Positions 1 through 7,956 of a stretch of DNA of 64,000 bases are shown here, piece by piece. Numbering within the stretch: position 1 is the stretch's first letter; each line of letters starts with the position of its first letter. Below the pieces are notes generated by a model, which saw nothing but the letters and a program-made list of their open reading frames with translations, searched no databases and was not told where the DNA came from. The translations under genes were made by a program, and so were the position numbers. The stretch comes from Paenibacillus naphthalenovorans. Lineage in GTDB: Bacteria; Bacillota; Bacilli; Paenibacillales; NBRC-103111. The stretch spans positions 1 through 64,000 of the forward strand of contig NZ_FNDY01000002.1 of NCBI RefSeq assembly GCF_900099895.1, given 5' to 3'.

Positions 1-66
1 GAAAGAACGAAGCAAAGCGCTTACAAGGAAGAGGTTCCTTCGGGGTTCGCGTTCCAGGCATCTTAA
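1..66 (+). CDS. 3' end of an unidentified CDS (partial)
   Basis: Frame 1 is open from the window edge and ends at TAA (64-66), giving a 21-residue tail that ends in FAFQAS. It is followed at once by a structured, non-coding stretch, as expected after a gene end. The tail is too short to identify. It could also be chance, since 21 open codons are weak evidence. Confidence 0.35.
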   Translation, partial: ERTKQSAYKEEVPSGFAFQAS

Positions 67-130
67 ATGACTGCCCACGCTAGCTTGACACTGACAAGCA
101 TTCCCTAAAGATTGCGGGAAGCGGTCATTT
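65..130 (+). other. Nested inverted repeats upstream of dapH (possible structured leader or terminator)
   Basis: Positions 65-74 pair with 121-130 (10 bp, one G-U). Inside are two perfect 5-bp hairpins, 83-87/95-99 with a 7-nt loop and 101-105/116-120 with a 10-nt loop, which makes a three-way junction. A short T-rich stretch follows. It may be the terminator of the upstream gene or a regulatory leader of dapH. It does not match a riboswitch consensus I recognise. Confidence 0.35.
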
Positions 131-229
131 TATGCTATAAAAGATGTAGTTCACTATCAACCCGAACTTTGGTGACGGATATCGCCCATCGTTCACGGTA
201 CTATACATAGAGGAGTTGGAAATGTAGCT

Positions 230-943
230 ATGTCGATTGAAATGAATACAGAAGAAGTTATTAATCTTATTAAAACGAGCAAGAAAAAGACCCCGGTTAA
301 AGTATACTTGAAAGGCGACCTCGAGTCGATTTCCTTTGGCGAAAACGTTCAAACGTTTATTACAGGCAAAACCGGCGTCATCTTCGGAGACTGGGCGGAG
401 ATTCAAAGCGTGCTTGATGCGAACTCCTCCAAAATCGAGGATTATGTGGTCGAGAACGACCGCCGCAACTCGGCTGTACCGCTGCTGGACTTGAAGGGCA
501 TCAATGCCCGCATCGAGCCGGGCGCCGTGATCCGCGATATGGTCGGCATCGGCGATAACGCCATCATCATGATGGGCGCGGTGATCAACATCGGAGCTTC
601 CATCGGCGCAGGCACGATGATCGACATGGGCGCCGTCATCGGCGGCCGCGTGAAAATCGGCAGCATGTGCCACATCGGCGCAGGCGCCGTCCTTGCCGGC
701 GTCATCGAGCCGCCTTCTGCGCAGCCGGTTGTCATCGAGGATGACGTGCTGGTCGGCGCCAATGCCGTTATTCTCGAAGGCGTACGCGTAGGCAAAGGCT
801 CGGTTGTTGCCGCAGGCGCCGTCGTCGTAGAAGACGTTCCGGAATACAGCGTAGTTGCCGGTACGCCAGCCCGCGTCATCAAAAAGGTGGACGACAAAAC
901 GAAGTCCAAAACCGAAATTTTGAAGGATTTGCGCAATCTGTAA
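230..943 (+). CDS. dapH: Tetrahydrodipicolinate N-acetyltransferase
   Basis: Transfers acetyl from acetyl-CoA to tetrahydrodipicolinate, the first step of the acetylase branch of lysine and meso-DAP synthesis in the cytoplasm. The 237-residue protein has a short N-terminal domain with a STPVKVY-like segment, then hexapeptide repeats (about residues 90-210) that form a left-handed beta helix, as in B. subtilis YkuQ/DapH. The next gene, dapL, supplies a later step. The ATG at 230 lies 14 nt after the GGAG (212-215). The optimally spaced ATG at 222 is followed directly by TAG. A start at 242 is also possible. Confidence 0.95.
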   Translation: MSIEMNTEEVINLIKTSKKKTPVKVYLKGDLESISFGENVQTFITGKTGVIFGDWAEIQSVLDANSSKIEDYVVENDRRNSAVPLLDLKGINARIEPGAVIRDMVGIGDNAIIMMGAVINIGASIGAGTMIDMGAVIGGRVKIGSMCHIGAGAVLAGVIEPPSAQPVVIEDDVLVGANAVILEGVRVGKGSVVAAGAVVVEDVPEYSVVAGTPARVIKKVDDKTKSKTEILKDLRNL

Positions 944-961
944 ATCGGTCGAATTCAGGCT

Positions 962-985
962 CGGCGTCGCGACGCCGGGTCTTTC
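962..985 (+). terminator. Weak hairpin between dapH and dapL
   Basis: CGGCGT-CGCG-ACGCCG (962-977) is a self-complementary GC-rich hairpin followed by a poor T-stretch (ctttct). It could partly terminate or stabilise the dapH transcript. The T-tail is too weak for a firm terminator call, and dapL probably still depends on readthrough. Confidence 0.35.
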
Positions 986-1038
986 TATTAGTATCAGCCT
1001 TTGTCAAGGTCCGCCAAAGTAAAGGAGGTTAACCCACC

Positions 1039-2187
1039 GTGAGCGTCACTGCCACTCCAAGCCGTTATGTGAAACTGCGCCGCGACCTGCATCAGATTCC
1101 CGAAACGGGCTTTCAAGAATTCAAGACGCAGCAGTACTTGCTTGACTATATCTCCACCCTTCCGCAGGAACATATTGAAATCCGCACGTGGAAGACAGGC
1201 GTCCTGGTCAATGTCCGGGGCACGCAGCCGCAAAAAAGGCTCGGCTACCGGGCAGATATGGACGGCCTGCCGATCCAGGAGGATACCGGCTACGATTTCC
1301 GTTCCAAGCACCCCGGCTACATGCACGCCTGCGGCCATGATCTGCACATGGCAATCGGACTCGGTATCCTGACGCATTTTGCAAGCCACCCCGTCCAAGA
1401 CCATCTGACGTTTATCTTCCAGCCGGCTGAAGAGGGTCCCGGCGGCGCCAAACCGATGCTCGAAAGCGAGGAGCTGAAGGATTGGATGCCGGATGAAATT
1501 TTCGCTCTGCATATTGCACCCGAATATCCGGTGGGAACGATTGCCACAAAGCCCGGCATTCTGTTCGCCAACACCTCCGAGCTGTTCATCGATTTGACCG
1601 GCAAAGGAGGCCATGCGGCGTTTCCGCATAACGCCAACGACATGGTGATCGCCGCCTGCCAGTTGGTGGGCCAACTACAGACGGTCATCGCACGAAACGT
1701 GAATCCGTTGGATTCAGCGGTAATCACCATCGGCAAAATCGACGGCGGCACGAAGCAGAACATTATCGCCGAGAAGGCGCGTCTGGAAGGAACCATCCGT
1801 ACGCTGTCGGCGGACACGATGACCCTGGTCAAGTCCCGCATCGAAGCCTTAGTCCATGGGTTGGAAACGGCATTTGCCTGTCAGGCTCATATCGACTACG
1901 GCTCCAATTACCTGCAGGTGTACAACGAGGAAAAGATCACCAGCGAGTTTATGCAGTGGGTACGCGAAACGCAGCAGTCTTATCACATCGACCTTATCGA
2001 GTGTAAAGAAGCCATGACCGGTGAAGATTTCGGTTATTTTCTGGAATCCATTCCCGGCTTCATGTTTTGGCTGGGCGTGGGCACGCCATACGGCCTGCAT
2101 CATGCCAAGATCGAGCCTGATGAACGCTCGATCGATCTGGCTATCGGCCTCATGACTCGTTACCTGACCTGGAAATCGAATCGTTAA
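1039..2187 (+). CDS. dapL: N-acetyl-L,L-diaminopimelate deacetylase
   Basis: Removes the acetyl group from N-acetyl-LL-DAP in the acetylase lysine/DAP pathway. It is an M20-family metallo-aminoacylase of 382 residues. The metal-binding segments RADMDGLP (71-78) and HACGHD (96-101) are present, as is the EEGPGG element near residue 133. It resembles B. subtilis YkuR, and the order dapH-dapL is the same as ykuQ-ykuR. The GTG start at 1039 is preceded by aaaggagg (1021-1028) at good spacing. The symbol dapL is also used in other species for an unrelated LL-DAP aminotransferase; this gene is the deacetylase. Confidence 0.92.
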   Translation: MSVTATPSRYVKLRRDLHQIPETGFQEFKTQQYLLDYISTLPQEHIEIRTWKTGVLVNVRGTQPQKRLGYRADMDGLPIQEDTGYDFRSKHPGYMHACGHDLHMAIGLGILTHFASHPVQDHLTFIFQPAEEGPGGAKPMLESEELKDWMPDEIFALHIAPEYPVGTIATKPGILFANTSELFIDLTGKGGHAAFPHNANDMVIAACQLVGQLQTVIARNVNPLDSAVITIGKIDGGTKQNIIAEKARLEGTIRTLSADTMTLVKSRIEALVHGLETAFACQAHIDYGSNYLQVYNEEKITSEFMQWVRETQQSYHIDLIECKEAMTGEDFGYFLESIPGFMFWLGVGTPYGLHHAKIEPDERSIDLAIGLMTRYLTWKSNR

Positions 2188-2195
2188 AATAAGGA

Positions 2196-2240
2196 AAAAA
2201 ACCGAGAAGGGCCGCGCCCCTCTCGGTTTTTTTCTTTATT
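2196..2240. terminator. Bidirectional terminator between dapL and the iron operon
   Basis: The stem CCGAGAaGGG / CCCcTCTCGG (2202-2226) is flanked by an A-run upstream and a T-run downstream (2227-2233), so it can stop transcription from both converging genes. Confidence 0.9.
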
Positions 2241-3219
2241 TTAAGCCAGCTTCCACTTCTTTAGCCATTTCCGCTACCGATATTAACCCGCCGCCGGAAA
2301 GATACCAATAGTTAGGATCCAGATAAACGATCGTTCCGTTTTGGTAAGCTTTGGTCTTTATCACCAGCTCATTTTCAATCACCTGCTTGGCCGGCGATTC
2401 GTTGCCGACAGCGGCATCCCGGTCAATCACAAACAGGTAGTCCGGATTTTTTTCAACGATAAATTCGAAGGAAATGCTTTGGCCGTGAGTGGAAACTTCA
2501 ATATTTTTCTCCACAGGAGCAAACCCAAGCACATCATGAATAAGACCAAACCGGGAACCCGGTCCATAAGCGCTGACTTTCCCGCCGGTAACCAAAACAA
2601 TTAAACCGTTTTTACCGCTTGCCGTTGCTTTTTCCTTGACATTATTGATCGTAGCGTCAATTTTGGCAAGCTCTTCCTCGACAGCGGAGGCTTTTTCGAA
2701 AATCGATCCCAGCAACGTCATATTTTGCTTGAAGGACTCCATATATTTGGCGTTATCCACGCCTACAAAAATCGTTGGACCAATCTTCGACAGTTCTTGA
2801 TAAGCCTCGGATTGTCTGCCGGAAATGATAATTAAGTCCGGACCAATCTGATTGATTTTTTCAAAGTCAGGCTCTTTCAAACTGCCTACATTCACATATT
2901 TTGCATCCTGATATTTGGACAGATAAGGAGGAATGTTCGCTTGAGGTACGCCTGTCACTTGAACCCCCAGCTTGTCTAAAGTATCTAAAGCGCCAAAGTC
3001 AAAAACAACCACTTTCTGAGGATTTTTCTTGACCTTGGTTTCACCCAGCTGGTGCTTGATCGTCAATTCTTCATCAACCTTCGGTGCCGGGGCTCCATTG
3101 GAGCTGCCGTTAGAAAGGTTTGCAGCCGTATCGGTCGTTCCGCCGCCCGTCGTACCGCACGCGGTAAAAACAACGGCCAGCAGCACGGTCAAGAAAATCA
3201 AAGAAAGCTTTTTACTCAT
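2236..3219 (-). CDS. yclQ: Ferric-siderophore binding lipoprotein (YclQ-like)
   Basis: Extracytoplasmic substrate-binding protein of an iron-siderophore ABC importer, anchored to the membrane by a lipid. The 327-residue protein has a signal peptide with lipobox VFTAC (Cys21), a Ser/Gly/Pro-rich linker, and a type III periplasmic-binding fold. Segments such as KVVVFDFGALDTL and PDLIIISGRQ are typical of the FatB/YclQ group. It is the last gene of a four-gene cluster in the same order as B. subtilis yclNOPQ, which takes up petrobactin. The ATG is preceded by AGGAGA. The ligand is inferred from family and order only. Confidence 0.88.
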   Translation of the reverse strand: MSKKLSLIFLTVLLAVVFTACGTTGGGTTDTAANLSNGSSNGAPAPKVDEELTIKHQLGETKVKKNPQKVVVFDFGALDTLDKLGVQVTGVPQANIPPYLSKYQDAKYVNVGSLKEPDFEKINQIGPDLIIISGRQSEAYQELSKIGPTIFVGVDNAKYMESFKQNMTLLGSIFEKASAVEEELAKIDATINNVKEKATASGKNGLIVLVTGGKVSAYGPGSRFGLIHDVLGFAPVEKNIEVSTHGQSISFEFIVEKNPDYLFVIDRDAAVGNESPAKQVIENELVIKTKAYQNGTIVYLDPNYWYLSGGGLISVAEMAKEVEAGLK

Positions 3220-3327
3220 TCATGTCACTCTCCTAAACAAATGGTTTTATGAATTACATTGATGATGCTTCAACATGGGACTCATGATGAATACCACCAA
3301 AATAATGCCTGAAAAATACCGGATCGA

Positions 3328-4086
3328 TTAAGCAAAATAAACACAAATTTTATTCTGGTTGATATCCTCTATGTGAATATCCATATCATAGACTTCTTTC
3401 AATACCGACGGATGGATGATGTCATCCGTATCTCCCACTTTAACGACCTTCCCGTCTTTAAGAGCGACGATGTAGTCGGAATAGCAGGAGGCAAAATTGA
3501 TGTCATGGATGACCAGAACAATGGTTTTGCCCAGTTCGTCTACCATTCTTCTCAACACTTTCATAATTTGAACGGAATGCTTCATATCCAGATTGTTCAG
3601 CGGTTCATCCAAAAGGATATATTCTGTATTTTGGGCGATGACCATCGCAATAAACGCCCTTTGCCTTTGCCCGCCGCTTAATTGATCAAGATATTTATGC
3701 TGTATATCCTCCAGCTCCATATAACGGATCGCCTCATCGACATACTCCAGATCCTCCTTGGACAGCTTTCCTTGGGAATAGGGGAAGCGTCCGAATGAAA
3801 CCAATTCTCTGATCGTCAAACGGATATTGATATGGTTGGATTGTTTCAAGATCGATATTTTCTTGGCGAGCTCGCCGCTTTTCCAGCGGCCGATTTCCTG
3901 ACCGTCAATGAAAATTTCTCCGCGATCCTTCGGAATCAGACGGCTGATCATGGACAAGACCGTGCTTTTTCCCGCTCCGTTAGGTCCGATTAAAGAAGTG
4001 ATCCTCCCTTTGGGGATGCTGATACAAACATCGTCGACCACCGATTTATTGCCGTATTGTTTAGATACTTCCCTTACTTCTACCAC
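3328..4086 (-). CDS. yclP: Iron-siderophore ABC transporter ATPase (YclP-like)
   Basis: ATP-hydrolysing subunit that powers the YclN/YclO permease pair. The 252 residues contain Walker A GPNGAGKST (34-42), signature LSGGQ (136-140), Walker B ILLDEP (157-162) and a switch His in VIHD. The gene starts with GTG inside the end of yclO (7-nt overlap) after GGAG at 8-nt spacing, indicating translational coupling. A gap of about 108 nt with no clear structure separates it from yclQ. Confidence 0.93.
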   Translation of the reverse strand: MVEVREVSKQYGNKSVVDDVCISIPKGRITSLIGPNGAGKSTVLSMISRLIPKDRGEIFIDGQEIGRWKSGELAKKISILKQSNHINIRLTIRELVSFGRFPYSQGKLSKEDLEYVDEAIRYMELEDIQHKYLDQLSGGQRQRAFIAMVIAQNTEYILLDEPLNNLDMKHSVQIMKVLRRMVDELGKTIVLVIHDINFASCYSDYIVALKDGKVVKVGDTDDIIHPSVLKEVYDMDIHIEDINQNKICVYFA

Positions 4087-5030
4087 GACTTATTCTCCTT
4101 TAATAGAAGATAAATAAAGTAAACGCCGCCTATGAAATTGATAATCACGCTTAACGTCGTAGAGAAGGTGAATACCCTCTCGACAATCAATTGACCTCCT
4201 GCCAAGGCAATCATGCTAACGAGAATGGAGCCTGAAATCAGATAGGTATGCCTGTACGTTTGTATAAATTGATGGACGATATTTACAACCAGCAAGCCCA
4301 GGAATGTGATCGGGCCGACTAAAGCAGTCGAAATGGAGATCAGCACGGCTACGATGATCAGCAGTCTTTTGACAACCAGATCGTAGGGAATCCCCAAATT
4401 GACGGCATGCTCTTTGCCCAGCGACAGTACATCCAGGAACTTGGCATATTTCATAAAATAAACGGCTGTCGCCAAGACCACCAGGAACGAGATCAAAAGA
4501 AGATCCGTATTGATATTATTGAAGCTGGCAAACATCCGGTCCTGCACCACCATAAACTCATTGGGATCGATGAGCATTTCCATGAATGACGAAAGGTTCG
4601 AAAATAGCGTCCCGAATATAAACCCGACCAGCAGCAAAAAATAGATGTGCTGCCCTTCTTTTCTGAACAGAAATTTATACAAGACTCCCGCAAACAGGAT
4701 CATCGCCCCGACCGAGATGAGGAATTGAACGTTGCTGTTCATCATCGTGAGCGTCGTGGCGCCGAACAAATAAACCACAGAAGTTTGAACCAACAGATAT
4801 AACGAATCCAACCCGATCATAGAAGGCGTCAATATCCGGTTGTTGGTGATCGTTTGAAATACCACCGTAGAAAAAGCGATGGCAGCGCCGGTCAGCATAA
4901 TCGCAAGAATCTTTTTGAGCCTTCGGGGAAGGACATAATCCCAATTGGATCCGGCATCGATGAATAAATACAGGATTACTAACAGGACCGCAGCCATTGC
5001 CAGAAAACCAAGCTTGCCTCTATAAGCCAT
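4080..5030 (-). CDS. yclO: Iron-siderophore ABC transporter permease (YclO-like)
   Basis: FecCD-family membrane permease, 316 residues with about nine hydrophobic segments, forming the second half of the importer channel. The conserved FLGLLVVNIVHQ stretch near residue 230 corresponds to the FecCD region that contacts the ATPase. It overlaps yclN by 11 nt and yclP by 7 nt, so the three genes are tightly coupled. The N-terminal region with ITNNRILTPSMIGLD is the usual family hallmark. Confidence 0.92.
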   Translation of the reverse strand: MAYRGKLGFLAMAAVLLVILYLFIDAGSNWDYVLPRRLKKILAIMLTGAAIAFSTVVFQTITNNRILTPSMIGLDSLYLLVQTSVVYLFGATTLTMMNSNVQFLISVGAMILFAGVLYKFLFRKEGQHIYFLLLVGFIFGTLFSNLSSFMEMLIDPNEFMVVQDRMFASFNNINTDLLLISFLVVLATAVYFMKYAKFLDVLSLGKEHAVNLGIPYDLVVKRLLIIVAVLISISTALVGPITFLGLLVVNIVHQFIQTYRHTYLISGSILVSMIALAGGQLIVERVFTFSTTLSVIINFIGGVYFIYLLLKENKSW

Positions 5031-5973
5031 GTGCCTTTCTCCTCATGAGTAAATAAAGAAAAATACCGCTTCCGATCACGCCGACCGTAAGGCCTATGGA
5101 AATTTCATACGGATAAATAATGACCCGGCCGAGGATGTCGCAAAATAATACAAACACAGCTCCCAATAAAGCGGTATGAGAAAGGTTTTTTTTCAGATGA
5201 TCTCCCTGATAAATCGTCACGATGTTAGGGATAATGAGACCCAGGAACGGTAACATGCCGACCGTAAGCAGCACGACAGAGGATACGGCCGCTACAATGA
5301 TCAAGCCTATGTATACCACCTGTTTATAATTCAGTCCCAAATTGACGGAAAATTCCTCACCCATCCCCGCAATCGTAAACCGGTTGGCGAACAAATAAGC
5401 GATGACCACCAACGGAACACTGATATACAACAGCTCATAGCGCCCCGTCATCATCATGGAAAAATCTCCGTGAAGCCATGTGGAAATACTTTGAATGAGA
5501 TCATGCTTATAGGCAAAAAACGTAGTGATCGAGCCCAAAATATTTCCAAACATAAGGCCAACAAGAGGGATGAATATCGTATCCTTCATCTTCACTTTGT
5601 CTAAAATTTTCATGAACATCAGCGTTCCGAGCAGCGCAAAAACAAAAGCGACAAGCATCTTTTGCAAAGGAGTGGCTGAAGAAAAAATCAGCATGGACAC
5701 CAGTATGCCTAATCGGGCCGCGTCCATCGTTCCGGCTGTCGTCGGGGATACGAATTTGTTTTGAGTCAGCTGCTGCATAATCAGACCAATGATGCTCATG
5801 CTGGCACCTGCGATAATAATACTTATTAACCGGGGCAGCCTGCTGTCCATCAGGATGTGGGCTTGGTCCTCGGATAAATGGAATATATCCAGGATCGAGA
5901 TGTTCTTAACCCCGATAAATACGGATGTGACGGATAAGACGACGAGAGCGAGCAGTAAGTATCTTTTTTTCAT
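5020..5973 (-). CDS. yclN: Iron-siderophore ABC transporter permease (YclN-like)
   Basis: FecCD-family permease of 317 residues and first gene of the importer operon. It closely resembles B. subtilis YclN through stretches such as NKFVSPTTAGTMDAARLGIL and GMLPFLGLIIPNIVTIYQGD (recalled, not aligned). About nine transmembrane helices are visible. The intergenic region upstream holds two Fur boxes, so expression is expected only under iron limitation. Confidence 0.93.
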   Translation of the reverse strand: MKKRYLLLALVVLSVTSVFIGVKNISILDIFHLSEDQAHILMDSRLPRLISIIIAGASMSIIGLIMQQLTQNKFVSPTTAGTMDAARLGILVSMLIFSSATPLQKMLVAFVFALLGTLMFMKILDKVKMKDTIFIPLVGLMFGNILGSITTFFAYKHDLIQSISTWLHGDFSMMMTGRYELLYISVPLVVIAYLFANRFTIAGMGEEFSVNLGLNYKQVVYIGLIIVAAVSSVVLLTVGMLPFLGLIIPNIVTIYQGDHLKKNLSHTALLGAVFVLFCDILGRVIIYPYEISIGLTVGVIGSGIFLYLLMRRKAHGL

Positions 5974-6022
5974 AACGGTTCCTTACTCGATAAATTAGGA
6001 TTACGCGCTTTAAAATCAATAA

Positions 6023-6037
6023 AGATAATCATTCTCA
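6023..6037 (-). promoter_or_regulatory. Fur box upstream of yclN
   Basis: On the minus strand this reads TGAGAATGATTATCT, 13 of 15 matches to the 7-1-7 Fur consensus. It lies about 50 nt before the yclN start. TTGAGA within it could be a -35 element, which would make the site a direct repressor block. Confidence 0.75.
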
Positions 6038-6164
6038 ATTTGATCCCAAAAAAAATGATGCTGAGCGGTCACCGTCATCATGGAACGGCTGCCTATTGCA
6101 ATTTTTCGCTGCCCTCCCTATAAAAAGCATCATAACAAGCACGTATGCAATCGATGATTAAAAG

Positions 6165-6179
6165 TGATAATGATTATCA
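6165..6179. promoter_or_regulatory. Perfect Fur box in the btr-yclN intergenic region
   Basis: TGATAATGATTATCA is the exact palindromic 7-1-7 Fur consensus. The symmetry extends to 23 bp (6161-6183). It lies about 70 nt after the regulator gene stop and 190 nt before yclN. The same sequence could fold as a weak hairpin at the end of the regulator transcript. Confidence 0.85.
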
Positions 6180-6247
6180 CTTTTTCTATTTTACATAAAT
6201 TCTCCTCAACATGAATGGATATTTCTTCTTTGGAGTATGGATTTTCC

Positions 6248-7822
6248 TCATTTCCCCGAGGTTAGCAGCAGTTGATTAACGGTTTGATCAAGCAAGCTTT
6301 CGTGCATGGAAGGATTGTACAACAAGGGTTCAACATAACGTATAAAAAGACAGTGCTTCTTCTTCCCGTTCCGTTTAAGCCGCCGCCATTCTTCCTCCAG
6401 CTTTGCACAGTAATCGTCTGAAGCCGTGGACGGCACCAGAAACAGGACATTATTGCAATCCAGCGACGCCACCTCGCCAAGCGTCATGACTTCATGAAAG
6501 TTGACCTTATTGGCCTGGGCAGGCGGCGTAACCTGCAGCTCGTCGTAAAACAGATCTCTCATTTTTTTGTGCTGCATACCAAACACGCGAAACTGTTCCT
6601 CGAACGAACCGACCAATAAAAAGGGTTCGTCCCCCAACTGCCGGCGAATATGAAATTTTGCGTTTTCCACCTTCATATCAAAATAAGCCAGCCACCGCTC
6701 GGCAACGGTTGACAGACCCAGAATCCCGCTGATTTTCAGCAGCCGCTCCTTCCAGGACATCCCTTTCCAATGAAGCATGACGACCGGGGCGATTTTGCAT
6801 AATCTCCGGTACAAATCTTCCGGTACGGGAGAGCAAAAAATAAGCTCAGGCCTGCAGCTTTCGATTTGGTGCAAATATTTCTCCGGGTGATCCGACCAGC
6901 CTCTTCTTAACGTAAGCTTCGGTGTAATACCAAGAACGGATAAATCGCCCTGAAATACCGGAGATAAATTGGCAATGCGTATTTTGGCGCACGCGGCATA
7001 TTCCGTCGGCGACATCCCCATATGCTTTTTAAACACCCTGCTAAAGTATAATTCATCGGAATAACCGACGGAGTGCGCCACTTCCATGACCGATGACGGC
7101 GTATTCGCCAGCAGGCATAGCGAGGCATTCAATCGGATCGTGGTCATGAATTTGTGCGGGGTGAGCCCTGTATGCCTCCTGAAAGACTGATAAAATCGAT
7201 TGGGGCTTACCCCCGACAGACGGGCGATCTCTTCAATATCCATCGGCGTATTATAGTGTTCAAGCATATAACGTTTGGTCTGTTCCACGTAATCGGTCAG
7301 AACGTCATCCACTGCCCCCGGCTTTTGAATATAAGTCATCAATGAGGAAACCATCGCGTATAAATGCGATTGCAGCTGGTAGAACAGCACCGGCTCATCG
7401 TCACCGCAGTCACTCATGAAATCTTGAATCCAATGGCGGATTTGCGGCATCCTAAAGCTGTATAAGTGAAATTCATCCGAAGGCCTGAAAGGTCGGGCCG
7501 ATGGCGCCGGTATGGATAAGCGGCTCCAATCCCATTCAAACCGGATTATGATGACTTGGGAGGCCGCAGCTCCCCGATTCTCAATCGTACACTGGCAGTG
7601 CGGAGGAATGAAAAATAATTCCCCGCTCCACACTTTGCCCGACCGGCGTCTGCTCTCCGATTCCAGAGTCACCTTCAAGCTTTCCTGCATGACGAAGCCG
7701 AAAATTGATACATGATCGGCAGACAGCTCTATGCTTTGCAGACTGTCCAGTTTAAACTCCTCTGTCCCCATATAATGCAGAGAAGACTTACGAACAGGTT
7801 GTACAGGTCTCAAAGGCTTCAC
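6248..7822 (-). CDS. btr: AraC-family regulator with siderophore-binding domain (Btr-like)
   Basis: Likely an activator of the neighbouring iron importer. Its 524 residues have three parts: an N-terminal sensory region (1-170), an AraC double helix-turn-helix (about 177-276, with IEEIARLSGVSPNRFYQSF and MEVAHSVGYSDELYFSRVF), and a C-terminal periplasmic-binding-like domain (about 285-520). This is the layout of B. subtilis Btr (YbbB), which binds a ferric siderophore in the cytoplasm and activates its import genes. The start is GTG with GGAGTG-type ribosome site. A Fur box precedes the gene. The actual inducer is unknown. Confidence 0.85.
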   Translation of the reverse strand: MKPLRPVQPVRKSSLHYMGTEEFKLDSLQSIELSADHVSIFGFVMQESLKVTLESESRRRSGKVWSGELFFIPPHCQCTIENRGAAASQVIIIRFEWDWSRLSIPAPSARPFRPSDEFHLYSFRMPQIRHWIQDFMSDCGDDEPVLFYQLQSHLYAMVSSLMTYIQKPGAVDDVLTDYVEQTKRYMLEHYNTPMDIEEIARLSGVSPNRFYQSFRRHTGLTPHKFMTTIRLNASLCLLANTPSSVMEVAHSVGYSDELYFSRVFKKHMGMSPTEYAACAKIRIANLSPVFQGDLSVLGITPKLTLRRGWSDHPEKYLHQIESCRPELIFCSPVPEDLYRRLCKIAPVVMLHWKGMSWKERLLKISGILGLSTVAERWLAYFDMKVENAKFHIRRQLGDEPFLLVGSFEEQFRVFGMQHKKMRDLFYDELQVTPPAQANKVNFHEVMTLGEVASLDCNNVLFLVPSTASDDYCAKLEEEWRRLKRNGKKKHCLFIRYVEPLLYNPSMHESLLDQTVNQLLLTSGK

Positions 7823-7852
7823 TCCTTGACAGTCAGAATGGCTTGATTCTTA

Positions 7853-7879
7853 TGAAAATGATTATCATCTTCAATTATA
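7853..7879 (-). promoter_or_regulatory. -10 element and Fur box of the AraC regulator gene
   Basis: On the minus strand a TATAAT (7874-7879) is followed at once by the Fur box TGATAATCATTTTCA (7853-7867), 14 of 15 matches to consensus. A Fur dimer here would cover the start of transcription. No strong -35 was seen. Confidence 0.75.
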
Positions 7880-7881
7880 TC

Positions 7882-7923
7882 AAAAAATACCCCGCCACAA
7901 CACTCTTTCAGTGTATCGCGGGG
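7882..7923 (-). terminator. Terminator after patA
   Basis: On the minus strand CCCCGC pairs with GCGGGG (7918-7923 with 7890-7895), enclosing an ACACT/AGTGT inner stem. It is followed by TATTTTTT. It separates patA from the btr promoter. Confidence 0.85.
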
Positions 7924-7956
7924 CTTCTTATCAACATTGTTAAATGATGTTCATTT

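Noticed and set aside
1-130. Lysine riboswitch upstream of dapH
   Set aside because: The conserved core of the lysine riboswitch and its five-helix layout were not found in this stretch.
125-673. Minus-strand ORF of 182 codons rich in His, Ala and Asp, overlapping dapH
   Set aside because: Low-complexity product and antisense to the hexapeptide repeats of dapH; the repetitive gene creates a repetitive shadow.
6161-6183. 23-bp perfect palindrome read as a terminator of the btr gene
   Set aside because: It contains the exact Fur consensus in the centre and has almost no loop, so a protein-binding site is the simpler reading. A minor hairpin role is not excluded.
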